Assembly: GCF_003675385.1 (NCBI RefSeq)
Contig: NZ_RCWZ01000002.1
Span: 1,054,001-1,118,000, forward strand
Direction: 5' to 3'
Source: Mucilaginibacter kameinonensis
GTDB taxonomy: Bacteria; Bacteroidota; Bacteroidia; Sphingobacteriales; Sphingobacteriaceae
DNA length: 64,000 nucleotides
Made by a program: the position numbers and the translations under genes
In this document: in pieces, positions 28,901 through 37,279 of the stretch
Position numbering within the stretch: position 1 is the first letter of the stretch
How the letters are laid out: the number at the start of each line of letters is the position of its first letter
Notes under the pieces: model-generated
Told to the model about the DNA's origin: nothing
The model's database searches: none
What the model saw: only the letters and a program-made list of their open reading frames with translations

Positions 28901-30336
28901 ATGCTGTAAACTATTTTGATACAACCAAGGTTAAAGATGGCACATTTGGACAGCAGATCAAATTTACAGTAAATGATCAGCCTACAGATTGCACTATTAC
29001 CGTGTTTAAACACCCTGCTGTAACCCCGGCAGCCCAGGCAGGTGGTACAGATGCAGCTTCTGTAGGGGTTACTATTAAACTATCTGCGAAAACAAACCAG
29101 GCAACAGGCGATACATTTGCTTATACCTGGACAATGCCTGATGGTCAGGTACATGCTAACCTCACCACCCCGGATGATAGCGTTACGTACCTGTATGCCG
29201 ATCTCCGCCAGAAATTCCCTGATGGTAAACTTACATTTACTTTATCGGCTAATAACAATGACTGTACCGATGTTGAACCGGTAACAATCACCGTACAGAT
29301 TCCTGAAGAACCTGTAAACCTGACATTAGCTGCCAGCGAAGTTTGCTCTGACGGAGGCAATATTAACTTCACAACCGTACAGCCTGCAAATGGAGTTGTT
29401 ACATCGAAAATTGCCGGAGCTGCTGTGAAATTATTGGGCAGTCAATGGGTTGTTGATCCTTCAAGCGGTCCTTATGATGTTACTATTAACGACTTTATGG
29501 TGAATGGCAAGCCGGTTCCGGGATGTACGCTCATGATTCACGAACATCCGCAGGCTTCGTTTGGCTATAAAGTGACTATGGACAATGAAAAAGCTGCTGC
29601 TACTGTTACTTTAACTAATAACACGCCTAACCCGGGTAGCTTTAAATTTACCTGGACATTTGATGATGGCACCACCAGCAATGATGTAAATACTGTAAAA
29701 GTGTTTGATATGCGCCAGTTCCCTCGTGGCCGTAGTACGATTATTACGCTTATGGCTGTAAATGGTAAGTTTGAAAAATGCCGCGCTGTGTTTACACCAA
29801 CTCCGCCGGTTGCTTTACCTCCTATATCCTCTACACCTATATTAACCAATTTACCGCCGATAATTGTTAATCCGCCAGTAGTTACTACTGTTCCGCCTGT
29901 GCTTACCTCGCCAACAACAGCGACAGTGCCTCCGGTAGCTACCAATGTGCCTCCTGTAGTTGTTAGAGAAATACCTGCAGTAACGCCGTCGGTAACACCG
30001 ACACCAACTGTAACGCCGAAAACGGATACAACCACGGTTAAAACAACCCCGGCTGTAACGCCTGCAGCGACACCGGCGCCAGCTGTAACACCGAAAGTAG
30101 ACACAGCTACAACTACAGTTAAAACGAGCCCTGTAGTAACTCCGGCTGCCACACCTAAGGTTGAACCGGTAACACCAGCGCCAACAACTGTAACGCCGAA
30201 AGTGGATACATCTACGATTAAAGCTAACCCGACAGTAACGCCGGCCGCAACGCCTGCACCGACAGTGACGCCTAAAATAGACCCGAAGATAATCATCAAA
30301 AAAGAACCGGGAACTGATCCGGGTACTGTTAAATAG
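25930..30336 (+). CDS. Very large eCIS-associated PKD-domain protein with Pro/Thr-rich tail
   Basis: A 1468-residue protein with no recognised signal peptide. The first 100 residues (LTDITLEYNSFVDSQVLTAK, LNDIVEFFEDQQRLTRTCL, IGVGLVCGL) look like a baseplate- or fibre-attachment head. The middle has long helical stretches. Two PKD/Ig-like modules follow, each opening with a Cys-containing CSD(E/G)G motif (near residues 960 and 1140) and holding FAYTWTMPDG- or FKFTWTFDDG-type strands. The last roughly 170 residues are a Thr/Pro/Val-rich repeat with recurring VTPK(T/V/I)D units (29,830-30,330). It could be a tail fibre or a surface anchor. Family unknown; the assignment to the system is from position. 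Confidence 0.65.
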   Translation: MPPVTNIKLTDITLEYNSFVDSQVLTAKQLNDIVEFFEDQQRLTRTCLIGVGLVCGLSFKGDANGITIGKGCGVTTDGDLLYMPETTYKNFRAYDNSLIKYPPFYPLGTDAAQMALWELVIPDDKGAFPADSFALTDFKSKATKDLTEMYGLLYLEYYSKDPDACTAIDCDNQGRKQVAKPKVLLVSQADMNQIIEQTGSEVIYDDIYKKYFNAYNAYFDAPVLAAKRVFFNTQTTASSSALTAAFSKIANDGAAGLSGAVQTLYNTFKFALDPQSVYSITSIVANINTTLSNATAPMQAQYLYDFYKDLLTGYNELRALLSDIIYQCCPNIYAFPKHIMLGALNTTPTAKPTPYRHKFYASPAVSANKDKLNLALNLLDRLNTMSSGFSLPASPVVKITPSIDNSKPLEARAIPFYYGNPVDLAQKWSYNRWLQGTDKLILGYNASAYSPANDMVVNPLSYGIDSNNFFRIEGHIGKKYTEALAAVDKIRQDSNLPFDAVAIRLGDVTLSDINIDDYACQFNDLEATLRAFQAEQNCLYSDVSKFFSSFDTKTGYVLADEIKAQAAQQTLSLADDVKTTDTTAATTTGATKVRMAAASKLVETAAAVPSARMQITNELAINKSISNILINGGINAVDNNINVAKDSVGSYLDQIRRQGSAVSISDYADAAGKTIDTSATGSYEQAIAVDIPVRVIAGTRNISQWLPDRLVDIDDDTISNFSARIDDLCSEVKDATQRSRLIFAKADYVRKGYEDDYELQLWRLSENCCAGQALAVILKEIQDRKAKLLAQLTFSAYAANHTGLEHLAGVPAGGTFVMVYATTMTKPNPTPVTTIPIDDRLKVLQANPQFVKGFASDNDAMTFIAQNTNFEDIAAAVKYYQVQSPRKFTPTIEADVISKTQALAVDLGKLRAAVANPDVPQDIVFADFCLPYMCCSDCPPVAFIMPKPQVGLSLPKAVACSDEGLLQFKVSPADGVIKAAAGFEATVVTKDAVNYFDTTKVKDGTFGQQIKFTVNDQPTDCTITVFKHPAVTPAAQAGGTDAASVGVTIKLSAKTNQATGDTFAYTWTMPDGQVHANLTTPDDSVTYLYADLRQKFPDGKLTFTLSANNNDCTDVEPVTITVQIPEEPVNLTLAASEVCSDGGNINFTTVQPANGVVTSKIAGAAVKLLGSQWVVDPSSGPYDVTINDFMVNGKPVPGCTLMIHEHPQASFGYKVTMDNEKAAATVTLTNNTPNPGSFKFTWTFDDGTTSNDVNTVKVFDMRQFPRGRSTIITLMAVNGKFEKCRAVFTPTPPVALPPISSTPILTNLPPIIVNPPVVTTVPPVLTSPTTATVPPVATNVPPVVVREIPAVTPSVTPTPTVTPKTDTTTVKTTPAVTPAATPAPAVTPKVDTATTTVKTSPVVTPAATPKVEPVTPAPTTVTPKVDTSTIKANPTVTPAATPAPTVTPKIDPKIIIKKEPGTDPGTVK

Positions 30337-30344
30337 ATTGAGCT

Positions 30345-31805
30345 ATGGGAAGGAGCGCGCATATTATCCATAAGCTGATACTTGATATTGAAGTACCGCA
30401 CCGTAATGCCGCCCAAAAGGCACAGGACGAAGCCGTGCGGTACTTTGAACAGGTATTACTTAAAAAGCTGGAGCAGTTATTGGATGGTATGGATGTTTCT
30501 GCCCATGTTATGGTAGATAGGCTTGATCTTGATTTGGGAAAAGGTAAGCTGGAAGAAGTTTTTGAGCAACTGCAACAAAGTTTATCAAAAGCGCTTGAGC
30601 CAGCTTTAAACCCCAACATGATCCCTGACGGAGATGAGCCCGATGAGGCGATCAGTTATTCGTCGCTAACCGACGAACAGCAGGTTTTTAATGTGCTTGT
30701 TTATTTCCTTAATACAGGCAGGCTCCCATGGTACATTGTAGCCACAACCGAATGGTTGCAGCAGGAAGATGTTTGGTTAAGTAAACTGTCCGGCCTTTTA
30801 ATAAGTGACGCGACTTACAGGCTAAAACTTATCAATCTTTTTAAAGGTAGTCAACCCGCAATAAGCAGGCTGTTCAGTCAGTTTGGTATGGTATTTATTA
30901 AACAGCTGGTGGCAGTTTTGCTTAAGGTTGATGTGCGTATATATCAAACAGGGATTGATTCGCTTATCAATGATATTAAAGATTCCATAAGCCGCCAATC
31001 TCCTAACGATAATGATAGGCTGCTATCAGAGCCGGGTAGCGAATACAGTGCTGTCATAGAAAAGCTTTTGCACATGCTTCACCTGCGCACAGGGTATGAT
31101 GTATTACCCGATGGGATCCTGAAAAAGCTAATCGATTTAATAACTGGCGAGTTAAAGATTTTTTCTTCGACCTCTGCAACCAGTCTTGTTCAAATAGCAG
31201 ATAAGGCAATTCAAACAGCAGAAAGTAAACCTGCTTTACGAATAACTAAACCAACAGCAACACCCGATAATTCAGAAACGAACCTGACAAAAGACGAGGA
31301 AACTGAAGGGGCCTATGTAAATCAGGCTGGTTTGGTAATACTCCATCCGTTCCTGGAGTATTTTTTCAAAGATTTTGGCTTACTGCATGATAACGATTTT
31401 GTTGACCTGCCCGCAAGGCAACTGGCTGTTCACCTGCTGCATTATTTAGGCACTGGTAATACAGGCGCTTTTGAATATGACCTGTATTTTGAAAAGTTTT
31501 TATGCCGGTGGCCCGCCAACGAAATATTAGCGCGTGAAGTTGAAATTCCGCAGCGTATGCTTGAAGAAGGAGATAATATGCTCCGCACGGTAATTAAATA
31601 CTGGAAAGCGTTAAAAAATACGTCGCCTGGTGGTTTGCGCGATGCGTTCCTGACTCGTAACGGTAAGCTTATTGAAGCCGAAAAACCTGCCCGCCTTATT
31701 GTGGAGCGCAAAGATCTGGATATCCTGCTTTCGTCGCTGCCCTGGGGTATAGGTGTAATTAAACTGCCCTGGATGGATGAACCTTTTTATGTGGAATGGC
31801 AATGA
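30345..31805 (+). CDS. Contractile injection system tape-measure protein
   Basis: A 486-residue protein. The N-terminus (HIIHKLILDIEVPHRNAAQK, AQDEAVRYFEQVLLKKLEQL, MVDRLDLDLG) matches the CIS tape-measure family (Pvc14 type), which sets tube length. Helix-rich body, with a conserved C-terminal region (NQAGLVILHPFLEYFFKDFG, LLHYLGTGNTGAFEYDLYFE, LPWGIGVIKLPWM). Its stop TGA overlaps the ATG of the following cargo gene (ATGA at 31802), implying coupled translation. Confidence 0.88.
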   Translation: MGRSAHIIHKLILDIEVPHRNAAQKAQDEAVRYFEQVLLKKLEQLLDGMDVSAHVMVDRLDLDLGKGKLEEVFEQLQQSLSKALEPALNPNMIPDGDEPDEAISYSSLTDEQQVFNVLVYFLNTGRLPWYIVATTEWLQQEDVWLSKLSGLLISDATYRLKLINLFKGSQPAISRLFSQFGMVFIKQLVAVLLKVDVRIYQTGIDSLINDIKDSISRQSPNDNDRLLSEPGSEYSAVIEKLLHMLHLRTGYDVLPDGILKKLIDLITGELKIFSSTSATSLVQIADKAIQTAESKPALRITKPTATPDNSETNLTKDEETEGAYVNQAGLVILHPFLEYFFKDFGLLHDNDFVDLPARQLAVHLLHYLGTGNTGAFEYDLYFEKFLCRWPANEILAREVEIPQRMLEEGDNMLRTVIKYWKALKNTSPGGLRDAFLTRNGKLIEAEKPARLIVERKDLDILLSSLPWGIGVIKLPWMDEPFYVEWQ

Positions 31806-34800
31806 AAACACAGCAAAAGGCAGTACCTGCAAACTCCAAACAAAACCAGCCCGCTAACCGGCAAGCTGCAGGGAAAGATACTTTTTTCTCGGCCGCTCAC
31901 GATACCATCCAGGAATCTCCCTTTTTCGAAGGTAACAAGTTGCAGCGCAAAATGACAGTGAATGAACCCGGTGATAATTTTGAAAGGCAGGCCGACCAGG
32001 TAGCAGATAAAGTTGTTCAACATATTAATCAGCCTAAAACCGTAGCTAACGTTGCGCCTGCTACTGCAACTGCTCCTGCCACTACTTCCGCCGTACAAAA
32101 GAAAGAAGATAAAAAGGAAGATAAACAGGAAAAAGAGCAGAACGGGGCCGATAAAGAATTACAGCGCCGGCCCATTTTTGAAAGTGACGGCGACCCAAAT
32201 GAAGGAAATACATTAAAGCGAAGTAGCCAATCGCCCGTGCCGGATGTATCGCCGCAAACCCAGCAAAAGATTGAAAATAGCAAAGGCGGCGGCGAACCGT
32301 TACCAACAAATACCCGCGAGGAAATGGAAGGCGCCATGGGAGCAGACCTGAGCGGGGTGCGCATCCATAATAACAGCGAAGCGGCCGGGTTAAGTAATGA
32401 TTTACAAGCGCAGGCTTTTACCCATGGTAACGATATTTATTTCGGTGCCGGTAAATATGATCCGCAAAGTCAATCGGGGCAGCATTTATTGGCGCATGAG
32501 GTAACGCATACGGTACAACAGGGTGGAAATGGGGTTAAAAAGAAGATACAGCGCCAAGCAACCAAAGGCGATATTTCAGGTAATATTGGTCAGGTTGCGA
32601 CTGCTGAAAATCCGATTGATACTACGGCATCAAAAGAATCACTTTTTGTGCCGCAAATAAAAATACCAACTTTGAAACTTGGCCTTATGCCAGGGTCAAC
32701 TACCAACTATTCATTTAAAAAAACAGAAAGGTCAGGAAAGCACATTGCCGACTGGAACGACGCTGCTACTAAGGGAGCCGGTTTTGATAATATTTTTAAC
32801 GCTAAGAAAGCTGCTGAGATTCCCGGAGAAGTAAACGAACCAACTTTTTTTATGACGCTTGAGTCTGAAAAAAAACTAACCAATCTTAAGCATTTATTCA
32901 CCGGTCCGGTCACTCAGCTTAAAGCTTCTTTTGCGCGGCCATTTTGGGATGAGAACGGACATGATATAAATAATGGCTATGATGTTGACCATAAAGTGGA
33001 GTTGCAATTAGGCGGCAAAGATGGTATTTCAAATCTTTGGATGCTTGAGGCAGGATCAAACAGATCATCGGGTTCAAATATTCATAGCGAAATAACAACA
33101 AGGGTTGACGCTGCATTAAACGCTATAACTACCATGCCGGATGGGCAAATTAAACCAAGCGCCACGGAAGTTATTGATAAATATACCATTACGGTAGGCA
33201 AACTGGACGGTGGCTTGAGTATGAGTGGCGATGGAAAAAAATGGGAGCTAAGTCAGATTGAAGCCGGTGACCATCTTAAAAAGCTTGCATTTCTTTCGAA
33301 GAATGATAAAGCGAGAAAAAAACTTGTTGATAATACTAACCTTTCACTGATAACAAGTGAAAGATATGGCGTAACAAAATATATTAAATGGGCACCTGAC
33401 GCGGGTAAAACAACAGAGAAAGATGTTAACGTACAGGTTGGGCAAATTAAACGAAACGGCGCTAACCTGAAAATACAGAAAATATCCTACGAAGATAAAG
33501 ACGATAATACAATCAATAGTGCGGGTTCAAAAGGATCGGCAACTATTGAGGTTTTCATGAATAATGCGTTTGTTTCCGGGATATCAACAACACAACCTAT
33601 TGAACCTGTGCCAGGTATATACGGTGGTAGATTAAACGGAGTTGCCGTTAAACAGGCGTTAAGTGCTGATTTAAAGGCTAAAGGGTTAAGCCCGATAGTG
33701 ATAACAGAACTGGATATCGGTGAGAACGGATTGATTGGGTTCGGTAAGATTAATACCGACGTCCCTTTTATAGGCGGCTCGGCAATTGATATTATTTTTA
33801 ATGAAGACGGCATTAAAATAAGTAAGGTATTTAATTCAGGCGAGATCAAAGTTCCGCCGCCTTTTAAAATTACCAATACGTCGCTCGAAGTTTATGCTGC
33901 CACGTCAGGCATCGGCGTAAAGGGCGAAGCTAATTTTGAAATAAAGAAACTTGGTAAAGGTAAGGTTGGTGCTATGGCCAATACTTCAGGTGAATTCGCG
34001 CTTGAAGGCTCGTTTGATTTTGACTCGAAAACCTTTAATCCTGCACAAATAAAGGCAGCATACCGCAATGGCGAATTTAGTGCATCGGGAGATATAGGCA
34101 TTCCTGCAGGCAAGATAAAAGGCCTTAAATCGGCACATATAAAAATTGATTACGCGAAAGGCATATTTAACGCCTCTGGTACTGCCGAGCCGGATATTAA
34201 GGGTGTAAAAAGTGCGGAGATCCACGTAACCTACGGTAACGAAACCTTAGTTATAGGAGGCAGCTTTGTACTTGACGAAAACATGCCGGGTATTCAGAGT
34301 GGTAGTGGTAATGTTGAAGTTACCCGCGGCCCTGATGAAATTTACCATGTAAAAGCCAACGGTAAAGCTATTCCCAAAATACCGAAGATCAATACCGAAC
34401 TGTCGATATCTTATGACGATGGGGCGTTGACCATTGAGGGTAAGGCATCATATGCTGCTGATAGGGTATCGGGCGAGGTGACTGTTGGTGCAACCAATCG
34501 TGCTATAGCTGCTGATGGCACACCATCGGGCCCTGCAGGCGATAAGTTTACCGCCTATGGCTCGGGTAAATTAACACTTAAAGTTACCGACTGGCTGCAG
34601 GCTTCGGCGAGTGTAAGGGTAACCCCAGCTGGCGAAATTGAAGTTGTTGGCCGCTTAGACCTTCCTTCGGCAGTTGATGTGTTCCCTAAAAAGAGTATCA
34701 ATAAAGAGCTGTTTAAAGTTCCAACTATCCAGATCCCAATATTCGCCATCCCGCTTGGGCCTAAGAGCATAGGTATCGTAGCCACTATTGATGGTGGTCT

Positions 34801-35371
34801 TGATTTTGACGCTGCTGTCGGCCCCGGCCAATTGAAGGACGTTTTCGGGCAGATAGAATTTAATCCTTCGCACCCCGAAAATACCCGGATCAGCGGTGGA
34901 GCAAAATTTGTGATCCCGGCACACGCAGGCCTTAAACTAAAAGCCGCGCTTGGTATTGGTTTGAGTATCGGTCCGGCCAGTGTTACCGGTGGTATCCAGA
35001 TAGTTGGTGGTTTGGGATTGGAGGGAGAGGCAAGTGCCGCGGCAGACCTGGCATGGTCGCCGACAACAGGTTTTGAGTTTAATGCCCTTGGCGAGATCGA
35101 GGTGCACCCTAAGTTTACGTTTGATGTAAATGCCTTCATTAAAGCCGAGCTTGACCTTTGGGTTACCGACATCTCCAAAGAGTGGACTAAAAACCTGGCA
35201 TCATTTAGTTACGGCCCGGATTTGCAGGTGAAAGTTTCGCTGCCAATCCACTATAAAGACGGCGAACCATTTGATGTGAAAACTGATGATATTAAAGTTA
35301 CCTATCCTGAAATCAGCATTTCTGATATAGCAGGTGGTATAGCAGATAAAGTTAAAGAAGAAATGTTATGA
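31802..35371 (+). CDS. DUF4157 (eCIS-core) putative cargo with HNH-like nuclease motif
   Basis: A 1189-residue protein. The start at 31802 is preferred (ATGA overlap with the upstream stop); an in-frame ATG at 31796 also exists. Residues about 40-85 (NKLQRKMTVNEPGDNFERQA) and 155-240 (GGGEPLPTNTREEMEGAMGA, FTHGNDIYFGAGKYDPQSQS, LLAHEVTHTVQQ) form the DUF4157 domain, typical of eCIS cargo, with an HEVTH zinc-protease-like motif at 232-236. Near 375-425, GYDVDHKVELQLGG, then NLWMLEAGSNRSSG carries D396/H397, N411 and N420, spaced as in HNH/His-Me-finger nucleases. The remainder is a long beta-repeat region (GEANFEIKKLGKGKVGAM-type units). Probably an injected toxin; no immunity gene is obvious. 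Confidence 0.8.
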   Translation: MKTQQKAVPANSKQNQPANRQAAGKDTFFSAAHDTIQESPFFEGNKLQRKMTVNEPGDNFERQADQVADKVVQHINQPKTVANVAPATATAPATTSAVQKKEDKKEDKQEKEQNGADKELQRRPIFESDGDPNEGNTLKRSSQSPVPDVSPQTQQKIENSKGGGEPLPTNTREEMEGAMGADLSGVRIHNNSEAAGLSNDLQAQAFTHGNDIYFGAGKYDPQSQSGQHLLAHEVTHTVQQGGNGVKKKIQRQATKGDISGNIGQVATAENPIDTTASKESLFVPQIKIPTLKLGLMPGSTTNYSFKKTERSGKHIADWNDAATKGAGFDNIFNAKKAAEIPGEVNEPTFFMTLESEKKLTNLKHLFTGPVTQLKASFARPFWDENGHDINNGYDVDHKVELQLGGKDGISNLWMLEAGSNRSSGSNIHSEITTRVDAALNAITTMPDGQIKPSATEVIDKYTITVGKLDGGLSMSGDGKKWELSQIEAGDHLKKLAFLSKNDKARKKLVDNTNLSLITSERYGVTKYIKWAPDAGKTTEKDVNVQVGQIKRNGANLKIQKISYEDKDDNTINSAGSKGSATIEVFMNNAFVSGISTTQPIEPVPGIYGGRLNGVAVKQALSADLKAKGLSPIVITELDIGENGLIGFGKINTDVPFIGGSAIDIIFNEDGIKISKVFNSGEIKVPPPFKITNTSLEVYAATSGIGVKGEANFEIKKLGKGKVGAMANTSGEFALEGSFDFDSKTFNPAQIKAAYRNGEFSASGDIGIPAGKIKGLKSAHIKIDYAKGIFNASGTAEPDIKGVKSAEIHVTYGNETLVIGGSFVLDENMPGIQSGSGNVEVTRGPDEIYHVKANGKAIPKIPKINTELSISYDDGALTIEGKASYAADRVSGEVTVGATNRAIAADGTPSGPAGDKFTAYGSGKLTLKVTDWLQASASVRVTPAGEIEVVGRLDLPSAVDVFPKKSINKELFKVPTIQIPIFAIPLGPKSIGIVATIDGGLDFDAAVGPGQLKDVFGQIEFNPSHPENTRISGGAKFVIPAHAGLKLKAALGIGLSIGPASVTGGIQIVGGLGLEGEASAAADLAWSPTTGFEFNALGEIEVHPKFTFDVNAFIKAELDLWVTDISKEWTKNLASFSYGPDLQVKVSLPIHYKDGEPFDVKTDDIKVTYPEISISDIAGGIADKVKEEML

Positions 35372-36351
35372 GCAACCAAAGTCAACTAACCGAATTGATA
35401 AATCTTGGTGCTATGCAGCAATTAAGCGGCAATTTTGAAGCTGCCGAGGCTTATTATGCAAAAGCTGCAGATTTAAACGAGCCAAACGTTACCCTGCTCA
35501 ATAACCGCGGGATGTTGTTTTATCAGCAAAATAAATTCTCAGAAGCGCGGCCACTTTTTGAGCGTGCTCTGGAGATTGATAATCAAAATACTTCGGCATG
35601 GCTAAACCTGGCCAATACCGAGGTTTTGCTGGGCCAGTATGATAAGGCTTTACAAGCTTTCAGGCAAACTATCAGCCTTAAAGCCGACCAGTTTGAGGCC
35701 TGGGAGGGGCTGGCTAAACTGTACATGCTGTCGGCAGATATGGAAAGCGCCGAAACCTGCTGGCTTAAAGCGGTTGAGCTTAATCCTACAAGTTTAAGCT
35801 TATTGATGGGCCTGGCACAGGTATATTTATCAACCGGTAGGTATGATGAAGCTTTTGAAATGGCCGATTATGTTTTGTCGGAAAATTCGCAGAATAGCCG
35901 GGCATTGCAAACAGGAGGTTTGGCCCAGCTTATGCTAAAAAACTATTCGATGGCTACCGGGTATCTCATCAGGTATTTAATGTTGTTCCCTACAGATATC
36001 GCGGTACGTAATCACCTGGCCGTTGCTTACCTGCAAAGCGGCCAGTTAAGTGAGGGTGCTGCCGAGTACGGGCGCATTTTGGAATATCATCCCGAACATG
36101 AGGAGATCAGGTTGAATTTAGGGGTGCTTTGTCTGGGACTTAACCGTTTTGACGAGGCATTGGCACATTTAAACCTCTTGCTTGGACAATATCCGGAAAA
36201 TAAGAAAGGGAAGCTATACCTGGGTATAGCATTGGCCAATTTAAATGAAAGGGACAAGGCGAAACAGGTTTTTGAAGATTTGCTGAATGATCCCGGCGAA
36301 TGGGCTTCCCATGCCAAAAAGCAACTGGATCTGTTAATGAATTTAAACTAA
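35368..36351 (+). CDS. TPR-repeat protein of the eCIS operon
   Basis: A 327-residue protein with about eight tetratricopeptide repeats, e.g. GAMQQLSGNFEAAEAYYAKA, NNRGMLFYQQNKFSEARPLF and NLGVLCLGLNRFDEALAHLN. No signal peptide. Its ATG overlaps the stop of the upstream cargo gene (ATGA). It probably acts as a scaffold or chaperone for cargo loading or assembly; that role is inference from position between two DUF4157 genes. Confidence 0.85.
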   Translation: MSNQSQLTELINLGAMQQLSGNFEAAEAYYAKAADLNEPNVTLLNNRGMLFYQQNKFSEARPLFERALEIDNQNTSAWLNLANTEVLLGQYDKALQAFRQTISLKADQFEAWEGLAKLYMLSADMESAETCWLKAVELNPTSLSLLMGLAQVYLSTGRYDEAFEMADYVLSENSQNSRALQTGGLAQLMLKNYSMATGYLIRYLMLFPTDIAVRNHLAVAYLQSGQLSEGAAEYGRILEYHPEHEEIRLNLGVLCLGLNRFDEALAHLNLLLGQYPENKKGKLYLGIALANLNERDKAKQVFEDLLNDPGEWASHAKKQLDLLMNLN

Positions 36352-36358
36352 ACCACCT

Positions 36359-37276
36359 ATGAAATACATCCAAAATACACGCCAGCCGCTTAGTCAGAAA
36401 CAGGCGGATAAAGCCGAAAAACCCTTCTTTAATGGCAGCCGCGAAAAAAGCAAACAGGATAGCGATGCTTTTTTTCAGGCAAGAAAGATTGATGGAAACC
36501 AGGACTCGGCCCTTGAGCAGGAAGCCGACGCGGTAGCGCACAAGGTAACCATGGCACAGCAGGCAACCGCTAATTCATCACAACGGATGGGGCAAAAGAG
36601 CGTTCAGAAAAAAGGTGCTGATGAGGAAAAGGATGCTAAGGCCGGCCAAAAGAAAGAAAAAAAGGATGAGAAGGAGGAAGGTAAGCCACAGAAAAAGGAT
36701 GAGAAAAAAGAGGAGGAAAAGCCGACGCAAAAGAAAGAGGAAGAGAAAAAGGATAAGGAACCTCAGAAAAAAGAAGAGGATAAGAAAGATAAGGAAGGGG
36801 TTCAGAAAAAAGAAGAGGATAAAAAAGACAAAGAACCTCAGAAAAAAGGCGAAGAAGATAAAAAAGACGAAGGTAAGCCGCAGAAAAAAGAAAAAGGTGA
36901 AGAGAAAGATGATAAGGCTGCGGCACAAAAGAAAGAGGAAAAAGGCGGTGGCGTAGAAAAAACAGAAGGTAAACCCGAAAGCAACGAGGCCAAATTTGAC
37001 AGGTTGCTGGATGCAAGCAAAGGTGGTGGCAGTCCTCTGCCTGCAAAGGTACGTGCACAGTTAGAGCACCAGATGAATGCCAATTTTGAGCAGGTAAAGA
37101 TCCATACCGGCCAGCAGGCTGTTGAGCTTTGTAACCTCTCAAAAGCCCAGGCCTTTACACATGGTAATGATGTTTACTTTAATGCGGGCAAGTTTGATCC
37201 CGAAAGTACAGCGGGTATGAACCTGCTGGCGCACGAGTTAACCCATGTTGTTCAGCAAAACGGTCCGCGTAAATAA
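36359..37276 (+). CDS. DUF4157 protein with Lys/Glu-rich repeat spacer
   Basis: A 305-residue protein. Residues 15-65 carry the eCIS-cargo signature (KPFF-like EKPFFNGSREKSKQDSDAFF, then ALEQEADAVAHKVT). Residues about 80-200 are a low-complexity Lys/Glu/Asp/Gln spacer of 14-residue units such as PQKKEEDKKDKE. The C-terminus is the DUF4157 domain (GGGSPLPAKVRAQLEHQMNA, FTHGNDVYFNAGKFDPESTA) with HELTH at 292-296, and the protein ends nine residues later. There is no toxin domain, so it may be a structural, carrier or protease version of the cargo family. The coding DNA between 36,600 and 36,960 is correspondingly repetitive. Confidence 0.8.
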   Translation: MKYIQNTRQPLSQKQADKAEKPFFNGSREKSKQDSDAFFQARKIDGNQDSALEQEADAVAHKVTMAQQATANSSQRMGQKSVQKKGADEEKDAKAGQKKEKKDEKEEGKPQKKDEKKEEEKPTQKKEEEKKDKEPQKKEEDKKDKEGVQKKEEDKKDKEPQKKGEEDKKDEGKPQKKEKGEEKDDKAAAQKKEEKGGGVEKTEGKPESNEAKFDRLLDASKGGGSPLPAKVRAQLEHQMNANFEQVKIHTGQQAVELCNLSKAQAFTHGNDVYFNAGKFDPESTAGMNLLAHELTHVVQQNGPRK

Positions 37277-37279
37277 ATC

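Noticed and set aside
29565..30416. 283-codon minus-strand ORF
   Set aside because: Antisense of the Pro/Thr/Val repeat region of the PKD protein; codon bias makes the opposite strand open. No start context or homology features.
34555..35178. 207-codon minus-strand ORF
   Set aside because: Opposite strand of the beta-repeat region in the DUF4157 protein; Ser/Pro-rich product typical of a shadow frame.
36578..37142. Overlapping ORFs on both strands in the Lys/Glu repeat region
   Set aside because: Low-complexity shadows (Phe/Leu- or Arg/Lys-only products) of the DUF4157 spacer.
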